From contig UQXL01000006.1 in the NCBI GenBank assembly GCA_900545135.1, forward strand, positions 30,630-94,629: a DNA stretch of 64,000 nt, given 5' to 3'. Of this stretch, positions 17,305 to 25,415 are shown piece after piece. The DNA is from an uncultured Eubacteriales bacterium (GTDB taxonomy: Bacteria > Bacillota > Clostridia > Peptostreptococcales > Anaerovoracaceae). Under the pieces are notes generated by a model. The model worked only from the letters and a program-made list of their open reading frames with translations. It did no database searches and was not told the DNA's origin. The stretch's first letter is position 1; every line of letters begins with the position of its first letter. A program made the translations under genes and the position numbers.

Positions 17305-17889
17305 TTATTTTGAATATAAATTATTCTTATGCTTTTTCCTCCGCTTTCTGCGCTTTCTTCGACGGCGCGAATCCATCTCGACAAGGTCAAATATAAGGGG
17401 ATCTCTGATGAGATGGGACCATACGGTGTATGTCGCTCTGACAAAGTCGTCGTTCAGCGGTATTTCTTCGTCTATGAGAGGACAGCTGTAAGGGAGATCC
17501 TCGTCATTGTATATGAGGGTGAGAATACCGTCCTCAGTTATGTGAGGCGTAAGGGGAAAAGTCCTGCACTGAAAGGGTCTCATTCCGCGGGGGCAATGAG
17601 GAGGTGTTTTGCAGCGCACGAAATATAGATTTCCCTGCCATGAATCGGGAAAATCATAGTCCTCGGCTCTTTCCACCGTCCATGAGAGCCAGCTGCAGTT
17701 TGGATCGTGGATTTTTTCCTCTCCCGGATGGAGGTATATACCCATCATCTCATCGCTGTAGTCGCCACTGACAGTGCAGCACGACGCACCGCAGAGTTTG
17801 CCGCAGTCATAGTTTATGGGAGATACTCTGTCAAGGAGTCTGTATATCGCTTTCCATTTTCTCTCAGTAATGATCGTCTTCATGATCAT
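17305..17889 (-). CDS. Cysteine-cluster protein, YkgJ-like
   Basis: A 194-residue cytoplasmic protein with cysteines arranged as in zinc- or iron-chelating cluster proteins: YDCGKLCGASCC near residues 28-38, then single Cys in NCSW, RCKTPPHCPRG and FQCRTFPLTPH. The last motif resembles the Cx-x-RP-xx-C...FP pattern of the YkgJ family. The C-terminus is an abrupt run of about 15 Arg/Lys residues, which could bind nucleic acid or the membrane surface. No clear ribosome-binding site stands before the ATG; the third codon is another ATG. It is divergent from the large activase gene and ends near the MATE terminator. Function unknown. Confidence 0.65.
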   Translation of the reverse strand: MIMKTIITERKWKAIYRLLDRVSPINYDCGKLCGASCCTVSGDYSDEMMGIYLHPGEEKIHDPNCSWLSWTVERAEDYDFPDSWQGNLYFVRCKTPPHCPRGMRPFQCRTFPLTPHITEDGILTLIYNDEDLPYSCPLIDEEIPLNDDFVRATYTVWSHLIRDPLIFDLVEMDSRRRRKRRKRRKKHKNNLYSK

Positions 17890-18017
17890 ATTATATATCT
17901 ATATGGCAAAACTGGCAAATGCCAGCAAAACCTTGACAAAACATTAGCGGAATATGAACGCTTAATCTTCACATTATGGTGCTAAAATATATTATCAATA
18001 ATTTACGAGGTAAAATA

Positions 18018-21000
18018 ATGAGACTTGGAATTGATGTAGGATCGACTACCGTTAAGTTGGTTTTGCTTGATGAAAACGACAATATAATATATCAGCGCTA
18101 CGAAAGGCACATGTCCAGCGTATTCGACAAGGTAAAAGAGCTTCTGCAGGATCTGCATGATACTGAGGGCAACATAAATGTCAGATGCGTCATCACAGGC
18201 TCGGGGGGCCTGGCCTTATCTGAAAAAGTTCAGACTAAATTTGAACAGGAAGTGGTAACATGCTCTCTGGCCATAGAAAGGCTCATTCCGCAGACGGATG
18301 TGGCTATAGAACTGGGCGGAGAGGACGCTAAGATAACTTTTTTCGGCAGTGCGGTCGAGCAGAGGATGAACGGCACCTGCGCGGGAGGTACAGGCGCTTT
18401 TATAGACCAGATGGCCATACTTTTAAATACCGACGGCGACGGACTCAACGAGGCTGCTAAAGATTATAAGGTAATATACCCGATAGCGGCAAGATGCGGA
18501 GTGTTCGCCAAGACGGATATACAGCCGCTGATAAACGAGGGAGCGCCGGTAGAAAACCTGGCGGCTTCGATCTTCCAGGCAGTGGTCAACCAGACCATCA
18601 GCGGCCTTGCCTGCGGACGGCGCATCAAAGGCAATGTAGCTTTCCTCGGAGGCCCGCTTACATATATGTCTGAACTGAGAAAACGCTTTATAGAGACTCT
18701 CGGCCTTTCAAAGGATCAGGTCATCTTCCCGGAAAACTCCAAATACTTCGTCGCCATGGGAGCTGCTTTCATGGCGGACAAGTGCGAAGAAATCCATCTT
18801 GACACGCTCATCGAGAGGATAAGCGGCGTGGATAAGGAAACAATTTCTTCAGCGAAGCGAGTAGAACCGCTTTTCAGCGACGAAAAAGAATATGAAGAAT
18901 TCAAGGAAAGACATGACAGGGCAAAGATAAAGAGGGCGGATATAAAAGAGGCTGAGGGACCACTGTTCTTGGGCATAGACGCAGGCTCGACCACCACCAA
19001 GGCGGCGGTGATAGACAGCGAAAAACGGCTTTTATACAGCTTTTATATGGGCAATGAGGGTAATCCTCTTGAAACAACCAGAGAAATGCTCAAGGAGGTC
19101 TACAGCCTCATGCCTGAAAAAGCATATATAGGAAATACTACGGTCACAGGATACGGCGAGGGTCTGATAAAGGCAGGCTTCAGCGCAGATTACGGCCTCA
19201 TCGAGACTATGGCCCATTATAAAGCTGCTGAGGAATTTCAGCCGGGAGTGGACTTTATCCTCGACATAGGCGGCCAGGATATGAAGTGCATGCGCATAAA
19301 AGATCATGCCATCTATAATATAATGCTCAATGAAGCATGTTCTTCAGGCTGCGGCTCTTTCATAGAGACTTACGCCAAATCGGTGGATATGAAGGTGGAG
19401 GACTTCGCCAAGATAGGCATTCAGTCCAAGAATCCTGTGGACCTGGGAACCCGCTGCACGGTGTTCATGAACTCTATGGTCAAGCAGGCGCAGAAAGAGG
19501 GGGCGGATATAAGCGATATAGCCGCCGGACTTTCCTATTCCGTCATAAAGAACGCCCTCTACAAAGTGATAAAGCTGCGCAACCCTGACGAAGCCGGAGA
19601 AAAAATCGTGGTTCAGGGCGGAACTTTCTATAATGAATCGGTGCTCAGAGCCATAGAAAAAGTTCTGGGCAGGGAAGTCATAAGACCTGACATAGCAGGA
19701 ATCATGGGAGCCTACGGCTGCGCCCTCAATTCGATGGCAAACTGGCAGGAGGATCATGTCTCTACTGTGGCGAAGGCAGAAGAACTGGATTCTTTCAAAG
19801 CCGGAACGACCAACGTGAGATGCGGCGGCTGTGAAAACAAATGCATGCTGACAATAACTAAGTTTGCCGACGGCACAAAGTACTACACCGGCAACAGATG
19901 CGAAAAGGGAGCAGGTAAGGCCGATTATCACAGCGATCTGCCCGATATCTACGAATACAAGCTGCAAAGGCTTTTCAGCTATGAGCCCCTTCCGGAAGAA
20001 GAAGCCAGGAGAGGCCATGTGGCGCTGCCTAGAGTGCTGAACATGTACGAGAACTATCCGTTCTGGTTCACCTTCTTCACCAAGCTAGGCTTCAGAGTCG
20101 TTCTTTCCCCTGATTCATCAAAGGAAATATACGAAAGGGGCATAGATACCATTTCCTCCGACACCGCCTGCTATCCGGCCAAACTGGTTCACGGCCATAT
20201 CAAGGCACTCGTGGAAGCAGGAGAAAAGTGGATATTCTATCCTTGCGTCAACTACGAACAGCAGGAAGACGAAAGCGCGCAGAACCATTACAACTGCCCT
20301 ATAGTGGCCACTTATCCGGAAGTGATAGCCAATAATATGAACGAGGTATTTGAGGAAGCGGGAGTCACCTTTACCCATCCTTTCGTTCCGTATGACAACG
20401 ATAAGCGCCTCGTAAAGCGAATGACGGAAATCCTGGCGGATAAGAATATTTCGGAGAGCGAGATAAGACAGGCCATAATTGAGGCTCGCAGCGAAGAACT
20501 GAAGTTTAAAGAGGACGTGGCGAGAGAGGGAGAAAAGGCTCTCGAATACATAAGGAAGCACAACAAGAAAGCGATAATCCTTTCCGGCAGACCTTATCAC
20601 CTCGATAAGGAAATCAACCACGGAATGAACAAGCTGATAACTTCTTACGATATCGCCGTACTGTCGGAAGACTCGGTATGCCATCTGGGAAATCTGCCTA
20701 GACCTATAAGGGTACTGGATCAGTGGACGTACCATTCCAGACTGTATAAAGCCGCCGACTTCGCCGGAACGAGAGACGACGTGGAGCTGGTTCAGCTCAA
20801 CTCTTTCGGCTGCGGTGTGGACGCAGTGACCACAGATCAGGTGGAGGAAATCCTTGAAAACAATAATAAGCTTTACACTGTTCTCAAAATAGATGAGGGG
20901 ACCAATTTAGGCGCAGCCAGGATAAGGATACGTTCTCTCAAAGCCGCCATGGAGGAGAGGAGCAAAAACAATATCCGCGCCAATCATAATCCTAAGCCTT

Positions 21001-22439
21001 TCGAGAGGAAATACTTTACAAAGGAGATGAAAGAGGAATATACGATTCTCATTCCGCAGATGTCTCCTATACATTTCCATTATCTTGAAGTAGCTATGAA
21101 GCAGAGCGGCTATAAAGCTGTTCTCGTTCCCCATGTGGATAAGAAATCCATCGACGAGGGGCTGAAATATATCAACAACGATGCCTGCTATCCTACGCTG
21201 GTCACATTGGGCAATATGATAAGCACTCTCAAATCAGGCAAATATGATTTAGACAGGACTGCCGTCATAATGTCGCAGACGGGAGGAGGCTGCAGAGCCA
21301 GCAACTATATTGCGCTGCTGAGAAAAGCCCTCAAAGATCTTGGCATGGAGCAGATACCTGTCATATCTTTCAGCATGGCAGGACTGGAATCCAATCCTGG
21401 TTTCAAGATAGGCGTTTCCATGGGTAAAAAGCTCATCATAGCAGCTCTCTACGGTGACCTTTTCCAGAGAGTTCTCTATGCGACGAGACCTTACGAAGAA
21501 GTTCCCGGCTCGGCTGAAGCGCTGATGAAGAAGTACGAGGAAGCCATCTTCCAAAACTGCAGGGACGGTAAGATTTCAACCTTTAAAAAGCTCGTTAAGC
21601 AGATAGTGGAGGATTACGATAATCTGCCGCTCAAAGACATAAAGAAGCCTAAAGTCGGCGTAGTCGGCGAGATCCTGGTAAAATACCATCCTGATGCCAA
21701 CAACAATATAGTCGATATAATCGAGAAAGAGGGCGGAGAAGCCGTCGTCCTCGATCTGATAGATTTCTTCCTCTACGGAATGTACAGCAAGAAATTCAAT
21801 TACGAAAAATTGTCGGGCTCATACAAGACATACAAGCTTAATCAGTTCGGCATAAGCCTGATAGAGTGGTTCAGAAAGCCTCTGAGAAAAGCTCTCAGAG
21901 AGAGCAAGCGGTTTGAGGAACCGTCCCATATTGAGCACACGGCGGCGGAAGCTTCGGAGATAGCTTCTATCGGCAATCAATGCGGCGAGGGGTGGCTGCT
22001 TACAGGAGAGATGATAGAGCTGATAAAAGGCGGGGCAACCAACATAGCCTGTCTGCAGCCTTTCGCCTGTCTGCCTAACCACGTTACCGGCAAAGGCATG
22101 CTTAAAGCTCTGAGGGAACGCTTCCCTAAAGCCAATATAGTGGCCATAGACTATGATCCGGGTGCCAGCGACACCAATCAGCTCAACAGAATAAAGCTGA
22201 TGATGTCCGCAGCCCACAGAAACATGGAAAGCGAAGCAAGCCGGCAAAACGCAGAGGCTTGGCAGGAAGCAGGCAAAGCAGATAAATCCGCAGCTGCTGC
22301 GAATGATGAATTTGCAGAACCGAAAAAGTTCAAGCTGCCGGAACAGCCGCGCAGTCAAGAACATCAGCAGACACGAGAAAATGTCAAGCAGAGTCTGGAT
22401 AAAAAACGCGTCCGTAAAAAAGAACGCGAGGTAAGCTGA
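18018..22439 (+). CDS. Fused acyl-CoA dehydratase activase / HgdB-like protein (BcrAD-BadFG plus DUF2229)
   Basis: A 1473-residue protein joining two ATP-binding activase domains and a dehydratase-like part. Domain 1 (about 1-270) starts with GIDVGSTTVKLVLLD and has NGTCAGGTGAFIDQ, whose Cys ligates the [4Fe-4S] cluster in HgdC-type activases. Domain 2 (about 315-590) repeats this with GIDAGSTTTKAAVID and NEACSSGCGSFIE. A Cys-rich segment (RCGGCENKCML, about 610) leads into a region related to the D-component of 2-hydroxyglutaryl-CoA dehydratase, itself in two parts, each with a DxxCYP motif (SSDTACYP, NNDACYP). Activases use ATP to inject an electron into a dehydratase; this all-in-one form is widespread in anaerobes but its substrate is not established. 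GAGGT precedes ATG 18018. A Lys/Gln/Glu-rich tail of about 70 residues ends it. Promoter not clear, although TTGACA occurs at 17933. Confidence 0.88.
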   Translation: MRLGIDVGSTTVKLVLLDENDNIIYQRYERHMSSVFDKVKELLQDLHDTEGNINVRCVITGSGGLALSEKVQTKFEQEVVTCSLAIERLIPQTDVAIELGGEDAKITFFGSAVEQRMNGTCAGGTGAFIDQMAILLNTDGDGLNEAAKDYKVIYPIAARCGVFAKTDIQPLINEGAPVENLAASIFQAVVNQTISGLACGRRIKGNVAFLGGPLTYMSELRKRFIETLGLSKDQVIFPENSKYFVAMGAAFMADKCEEIHLDTLIERISGVDKETISSAKRVEPLFSDEKEYEEFKERHDRAKIKRADIKEAEGPLFLGIDAGSTTTKAAVIDSEKRLLYSFYMGNEGNPLETTREMLKEVYSLMPEKAYIGNTTVTGYGEGLIKAGFSADYGLIETMAHYKAAEEFQPGVDFILDIGGQDMKCMRIKDHAIYNIMLNEACSSGCGSFIETYAKSVDMKVEDFAKIGIQSKNPVDLGTRCTVFMNSMVKQAQKEGADISDIAAGLSYSVIKNALYKVIKLRNPDEAGEKIVVQGGTFYNESVLRAIEKVLGREVIRPDIAGIMGAYGCALNSMANWQEDHVSTVAKAEELDSFKAGTTNVRCGGCENKCMLTITKFADGTKYYTGNRCEKGAGKADYHSDLPDIYEYKLQRLFSYEPLPEEEARRGHVALPRVLNMYENYPFWFTFFTKLGFRVVLSPDSSKEIYERGIDTISSDTACYPAKLVHGHIKALVEAGEKWIFYPCVNYEQQEDESAQNHYNCPIVATYPEVIANNMNEVFEEAGVTFTHPFVPYDNDKRLVKRMTEILADKNISESEIRQAIIEARSEELKFKEDVAREGEKALEYIRKHNKKAIILSGRPYHLDKEINHGMNKLITSYDIAVLSEDSVCHLGNLPRPIRVLDQWTYHSRLYKAADFAGTRDDVELVQLNSFGCGVDAVTTDQVEEILENNNKLYTVLKIDEGTNLGAARIRIRSLKAAMEERSKNNIRANHNPKPFERKYFTKEMKEEYTILIPQMSPIHFHYLEVAMKQSGYKAVLVPHVDKKSIDEGLKYINNDACYPTLVTLGNMISTLKSGKYDLDRTAVIMSQTGGGCRASNYIALLRKALKDLGMEQIPVISFSMAGLESNPGFKIGVSMGKKLIIAALYGDLFQRVLYATRPYEEVPGSAEALMKKYEEAIFQNCRDGKISTFKKLVKQIVEDYDNLPLKDIKKPKVGVVGEILVKYHPDANNNIVDIIEKEGGEAVVLDLIDFFLYGMYSKKFNYEKLSGSYKTYKLNQFGISLIEWFRKPLRKALRESKRFEEPSHIEHTAAEASEIASIGNQCGEGWLLTGEMIELIKGGATNIACLQPFACLPNHVTGKGMLKALRERFPKANIVAIDYDPGASDTNQLNRIKLMMSAAHRNMESEASRQNAEAWQEAGKADKSAAAANDEFAEPKKFKLPEQPRSQEHQQTRENVKQSLDKKRVRKKEREVS

Positions 22440-22468
22440 AACGTGCGCTGATAGGCGCAATGCAAAAA

Positions 22469-22506
22469 TAAACCTCCGGGGAGCCAATTGGCTCTTCGGA
22501 GGTTTT
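22469..22506. terminator. Bidirectional intrinsic terminator
   Basis: AAACCTCCG and CGGAGGTTT enclose an inner palindrome GAGCCAATTGGCTC; T-rich on both sides. It closes the activase gene on the right and the transporter remnant on the left-reading strand. Confidence 0.8.
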
Positions 22507-22536
22507 GTTTAGAAGAACTTTTTCAGAGAGACAGCA

Positions 22537-22910
22537 TCAGCACTGCACAAGTCCCACGATCAAATATCCTGCGGCGGTAAGCACTGCGCCGCTCACGCCT
22601 CCGATTATTATATCAAAAAGCCCCAGCTGTTCTTTGGCAGCGCTCAGCATAAAAGCAAAGCAAATTACGATTGCAAGCGAACACATCGACTTGGCGCCGT
22701 CGAAAAAATACCTCATGAAATCCGCTAAGGTCATTATACGTCCGCCTATGTACATCACGGCCTGAACAGCGATCGCGGCCAGCAGGCCGTGAATCAGATC
22801 GTTGTCAAATATTAGTACAAATGCTATCAATACGATTATAGGGATAAGGGCATCGGCGGCATTAGGAGAAGCAGTAAAAGAAGTCGTTAATGACACTCCT
22901 TCACAAGGCT
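22537..22910 (-). pseudogene. Remnant of an NhaC-type or related antiporter gene
   Basis: About 120 residues of clean membrane-transporter sequence read leftward (from EGVSLTTSFTASPNAAD through LIPIIVLIAFVLIFDND and ADFMRYFFDGAKS to the end at 22537), with hydrophobic helices and a Gly-rich end. It resembles the middle of NhaC-like sodium:proton antiporters, which are normally three to four times longer. No proper start is found: upstream the frame runs into sequence that on the other strand codes for a TM2 domain. Both ends therefore look truncated. Family assignment is from memory of the helix pattern and is tentative; that it is a fragment is the safer statement. Confidence 0.5.
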
Positions 22911-22930
22911 CGAGAGAGAGCAACATAAAC

Positions 22931-23155
22931 ATTCGTTTTGAGAGAAGAGAAAGCATCAAAAGTAAAACATTAACTTTGATCTTATGCATACTATTTGGAT
23001 ATATAGGCGCACACAGATATTATGTAGGCAAAATCGGAAGCGGAATTTTGTATACGTTTACTATAGGTGTTTTCTTGATAGGATGGATAGCGGACATAAT
23101 AAGCATAGCCAGCGGTTCGTTTACGGACAGTCTGGGAGAACCGATTAGAAGATAG
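22931..23155 (+). CDS. TM2-domain membrane protein, start unclear
   Basis: The frame encodes a standard TM2 domain: a first helix after KSKTLTLILCILFG, the turn GAHRYYVGK, and a second helix ending in GWIADIISIASG. TM2 proteins are small two-span membrane proteins of uncertain role, often next to SPFH proteins, as here. The expected N-terminal start is missing: the first codons homologous to relatives appear to begin around 22931 (ATT), and the nearest in-frame conventional starts are TTG at 22802, inside the antisense transporter remnant, and TTG at 22976, inside the domain. The gene may use ATT, may be chimeric, or may be 5'-truncated. The stop codon is included in a 15-bp tandem duplication (23152-23181). 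Confidence 0.6.
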   Translation: MRFERRESIKSKTLTLILCILFGYIGAHRYYVGKIGSGILYTFTIGVFLIGWIADIISIASGSFTDSLGEPIRR

Positions 23156-23181
23156 AAGGGTTATATATAGAAGGGTTGTAT
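23152..23181 (+). repeat. 15-bp tandem duplication across the TM2 stop codon
   Basis: Units atagaagggttatat (23152-23166) and atagaagggttgtat (23167-23181), 14 of 15 identical. The first contains the TAG stop; the second supplies the weak GAAGGG site in front of the SPFH gene. Confidence 0.8.
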
Positions 23182-23186
23182 ATAAT

Positions 23187-24122
23187 ATGGGAATTTTCGA
23201 TGTTGTAAAAGACCAATTTCTCGACGTCATAGAATTTGAAGATACGTCTAACAAACTTATCGTATCTAAATTTCAAAGAGAAAGCGGCAATGACGAACTT
23301 AAACAAGGCTCAAAAGTGATCGTTAGAGAAAGCCAGTGTGCAGTTTTTCTAAAAGGCGGACAGCTGGCAGATATTCTGCCTCCCGGTACATATTCACTTA
23401 ATACAGACAACATGCCTGTGCTGTCCACACTCAAAGCCTTTCCGACTCTGTTCATTTTTCCTGTGATTGCCGACCTGTATTTTGTAAGCACGAGACAGTT
23501 CATAGGCAATAAATGGGCGACTAAAACGCCTATAATGAAGCGCGATAAGGCCATGAATATGTTAAGAATACGTTCATTCGGAAATTTTTCTTTCAGGATC
23601 GTCGACGTGGCGTCGTTTATGAGAGAAATCTTTGGTACAAAAGGTATCGTAATGACATACGATATTGTTTCTTATCTGTCATCTCTGGTCACTGAAACAT
23701 TTGCGGCCGTGATTGGAGAAACAGAAAAATCGGTGCTTGATCTTGCCACGGGGTATACGGAACTTGGCGATGTGCTTCAGGCCAAGCTCAACCAGCAGGT
23801 TGATGAAATAGGAGTTGAATTCAGCGACATAGTTGTAGAGAGTATTTCTCTGCCGGAGGAAGTGGAGAAACTGAATGATGAGCAGTCGGGTATAGGCATG
23901 GCAAAACAAGATATGCAGTCCTTTATGCATTATCAGACTGCGAGAGCCATGAGAGATGCTTCCCAGCAGGAGGGTGGATTGGCCGGTCTTGGCGCTGGAA
24001 TGGCTCTGGGAAACACTATGGCGCAGAACATACAGGGAGCAGCCGGAACAACAGGTTTAGGCGCAGGAACTGCCGCAGGATCATCAGGCGGGCAAGGCGC
24101 GGCAAGCAAGGCAGACCAGTGA
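23187..24122 (+). CDS. SPFH-domain protein (YdjI/virion-core-like), cut before its SHOCT tail
   Basis: A 311-residue cytoplasmic protein beginning MGIFDVVKDQFLDVIEF, characteristic of the bacterial YdjI-type SPFH family, whose members assemble on membranes. The SPFH core covers about residues 25-260 (SFRIVDVASFMREIFG, then a helical region with TETFAAVIGETEKS and DIVVESISLPEEV). A Gly/Ala-rich linker follows. The frame then meets TGA at 24120-24122, and directly beyond it, in the same frame, lies a complete SHOCT domain to a TAA at 24207-24209. In relatives SPFH and SHOCT are one chain. The annotated product therefore lacks its C-terminal oligomerisation motif unless the TGA is read through. 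TM2 upstream is a usual partner. Confidence 0.8.
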   Translation: MGIFDVVKDQFLDVIEFEDTSNKLIVSKFQRESGNDELKQGSKVIVRESQCAVFLKGGQLADILPPGTYSLNTDNMPVLSTLKAFPTLFIFPVIADLYFVSTRQFIGNKWATKTPIMKRDKAMNMLRIRSFGNFSFRIVDVASFMREIFGTKGIVMTYDIVSYLSSLVTETFAAVIGETEKSVLDLATGYTELGDVLQAKLNQQVDEIGVEFSDIVVESISLPEEVEKLNDEQSGIGMAKQDMQSFMHYQTARAMRDASQQEGGLAGLGAGMALGNTMAQNIQGAAGTTGLGAGTAAGSSGGQGAASKADQ

Positions 24123-24209
24123 AGAGAGTTGAAAGCACTTCTCGACGAAGGTATCCTCACCCAGGAAGAATTTGATGCAGAAAAGAAACTGATACTTGGT
24201 AAAAAGTAA
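24123..24209 (+). other. In-frame SHOCT-domain remnant downstream of the SPFH stop
   Basis: Twenty-eight sense codons after the TGA encode RELKALLDEGILTQEEFD and a Lys-rich end with LILGKK, a textbook SHOCT motif (short C-terminal oligomerisation helix pair). There is no independent start codon or ribosome-binding site, so it is translated only by readthrough, or not at all. Confidence 0.8.
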
Positions 24210-24302
24210 AGAATTGGAGAACTGTGCTGCTGCGGCTTGACTTCGCTCAGTATTGCTTTGCTTTTCGAAAAAGTTTCATTTTCGAAAAATTGTCCAATTA
24301 TC

Positions 24303-24331
24303 TTGAATCGCCGGACTCATAGTGATATAAT
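24303..24331 (+). promoter_or_regulatory. Vegetative promoter for the yebC-family gene
   Basis: TTGAAT (24303-24308), 17-base spacer, TATAAT (24326-24331), with the ATG about 38 bases on. Confidence 0.75.
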
Positions 24332-24369
24332 ATGACCGAAAAAATTAACTACAGTTAGGAGGTGTCTCC

Positions 24370-25098
24370 ATGGGAAGACACGGTACGATTGCCGGAAGAA
24401 AAGCGGCACAGGACTCTAAAAGAGCGGCGATGTTCACAAAATATGCCAGAATTATAACTGTCGCGGCTAAGGACGGAGGAGATCCTGAATATAATTCAGC
24501 ATTGAGATTGGCAATAGAGAAGGCCAAGGCCATTTCCATGCCTAACGATAATATCACCAGAGCTATAAAAAAAGGAACCGGTGAACTGGCAGGCGAAACG
24601 TATGAAGAACTCAGATTCGAAGGTTACGGCGTAGCGGGAGTCGCTGTTATCGTAGAAGCTCTTACTGACAACACCAACAGAACGACTTCATCGGTAAGAT
24701 CCACTTTCGACAAGTACGGTGGCAATCTCGGTTCTCCGGGATGCGTTTCATATATGTTCTCGAGAAAAGGTATCATCCTTATTGAAAAAACCGATGACAT
24801 AGACGAAGACGCTCTGCTCGAAGTAGCTTTGGAAGCAGGCGCTGACGATATGACTGTCGGCGAGGACAGCTTTGAAATAGTGACCGACCCATCTGTACAT
24901 ACTGAAGTGCATCACGCACTGACGGAAGCCGGATATGAGATCGCCGAATCAGATGTGGAACAGGTACCTTCAGTCGAGTCGACGCCGACCGATCCTCACG
25001 ACATCAAAATGCTTTCAAAGATGATAGAAACTCTTGAAGACAACGACGACGTACAGAAAGTATATACAAATTGTTCCATTGACTTATACGGGGAATAA
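24370..25098 (+). CDS. YebC/PmpR (TACO1) family regulator
   Basis: A 242-residue member of the conserved YebC family. Some members bind DNA as transcription regulators, and others, like mitochondrial TACO1, help ribosomes translate difficult sequences such as proline runs. The N-terminus MGRHGTIAGRKAAQDSKRAA differs slightly from the commoner form with AGHSKWxNIK, as in the second clostridial subgroup. The three-domain pattern is clear: KAKAISMPNDNITRAIKKG, then GYGVAGVAVIVEALTDN, then the acidic C-terminal part with DVQKVYTN. TTAGGAGGTG is a strong ribosome-binding site. Own promoter; 6S RNA follows. Confidence 0.92.
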   Translation: MGRHGTIAGRKAAQDSKRAAMFTKYARIITVAAKDGGDPEYNSALRLAIEKAKAISMPNDNITRAIKKGTGELAGETYEELRFEGYGVAGVAVIVEALTDNTNRTTSSVRSTFDKYGGNLGSPGCVSYMFSRKGIILIEKTDDIDEDALLEVALEAGADDMTVGEDSFEIVTDPSVHTEVHHALTEAGYEIAESDVEQVPSVESTPTDPHDIKMLSKMIETLEDNDDVQKVYTNCSIDLYGE

Positions 25099-25126
25099 TT
25101 AAAAAGATTTGTGCTTATAATTAGAG

Positions 25127-25310
25127 TATTCCTGGGTTATTCGTCAGGGAATCATAATTGAACCTACATTTATGCATTGGGAACTCGGAGTTTTCGACGC
25201 GTTATGTCATGCCCCCTCGTTCAGGGGAAGACAGAGGCCAGAAACAGAGTACCCACCTATCTTGAGATAGGGCATCAATTATCTCCCTGACGGTACCCCG
25301 GGGCTTAATT
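25127..25310 (+). ncRNA. ssrS: 6S RNA (SsrS-type regulator of RNA polymerase)
   Basis: A noncoding stretch of about 185 bases with 6S architecture. The ends pair over a long closing stem (CGTCAGGGA near 25142 with TCCCTGACG near 25283; CATAATTGA with TCAATTATC inside it). Next comes a large, little-paired central region that would mimic an open promoter, then a GC-rich apical arm (CCCCTCGTTCAGGGG) and a small hairpin CCTATCTTGAGATAGG in the 3' half of the bubble, as described for other Firmicutes. A perfect -10 (TATAAT, 25116-25121) stands 6 bases upstream, and a strong terminator follows. 6S binds the housekeeping holoenzyme in stationary phase. Exact ends are approximate. A riboswitch for the transporter gene downstream is less likely, as the terminator is unconditional. 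Confidence 0.75.
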
Positions 25311-25337
25311 CCAACAGCCGCGGGCTGTTGGTTTTTT
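25311..25337 (+). terminator. Intrinsic terminator of 6S RNA
   Basis: CCAACAGCC and GGCTGTTGG enclose GCG and are followed by TTTTTT: a compact, perfect hairpin with no visible alternative pairing partner. Confidence 0.9.
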
Positions 25338-25415
25338 AAAATAGATTCACCGTGTCAAGCCTTAAAGAGGCGCAAAGATATAAAAGCTAAAAACTGCAAA
25401 GGAAAAATAATAATC

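Noticed and set aside
19344..20018. Open frame antisense to the giant activase gene
   Set aside because: Internal to conserved activase sequence; composition typical of a shadow frame.
24120..24122. Selenocysteine at the TGA in the SPFH gene
   Set aside because: No SECIS-like hairpin follows, the aligned residue is hydrophobic (Leu) rather than Cys, and the protein is not a redox enzyme.
25127..25337. Riboswitch controlling the formate/nitrite transporter
   Set aside because: The terminator stem has no visible antiterminator partner, and the fold matches 6S RNA better than any aptamer I recognise.
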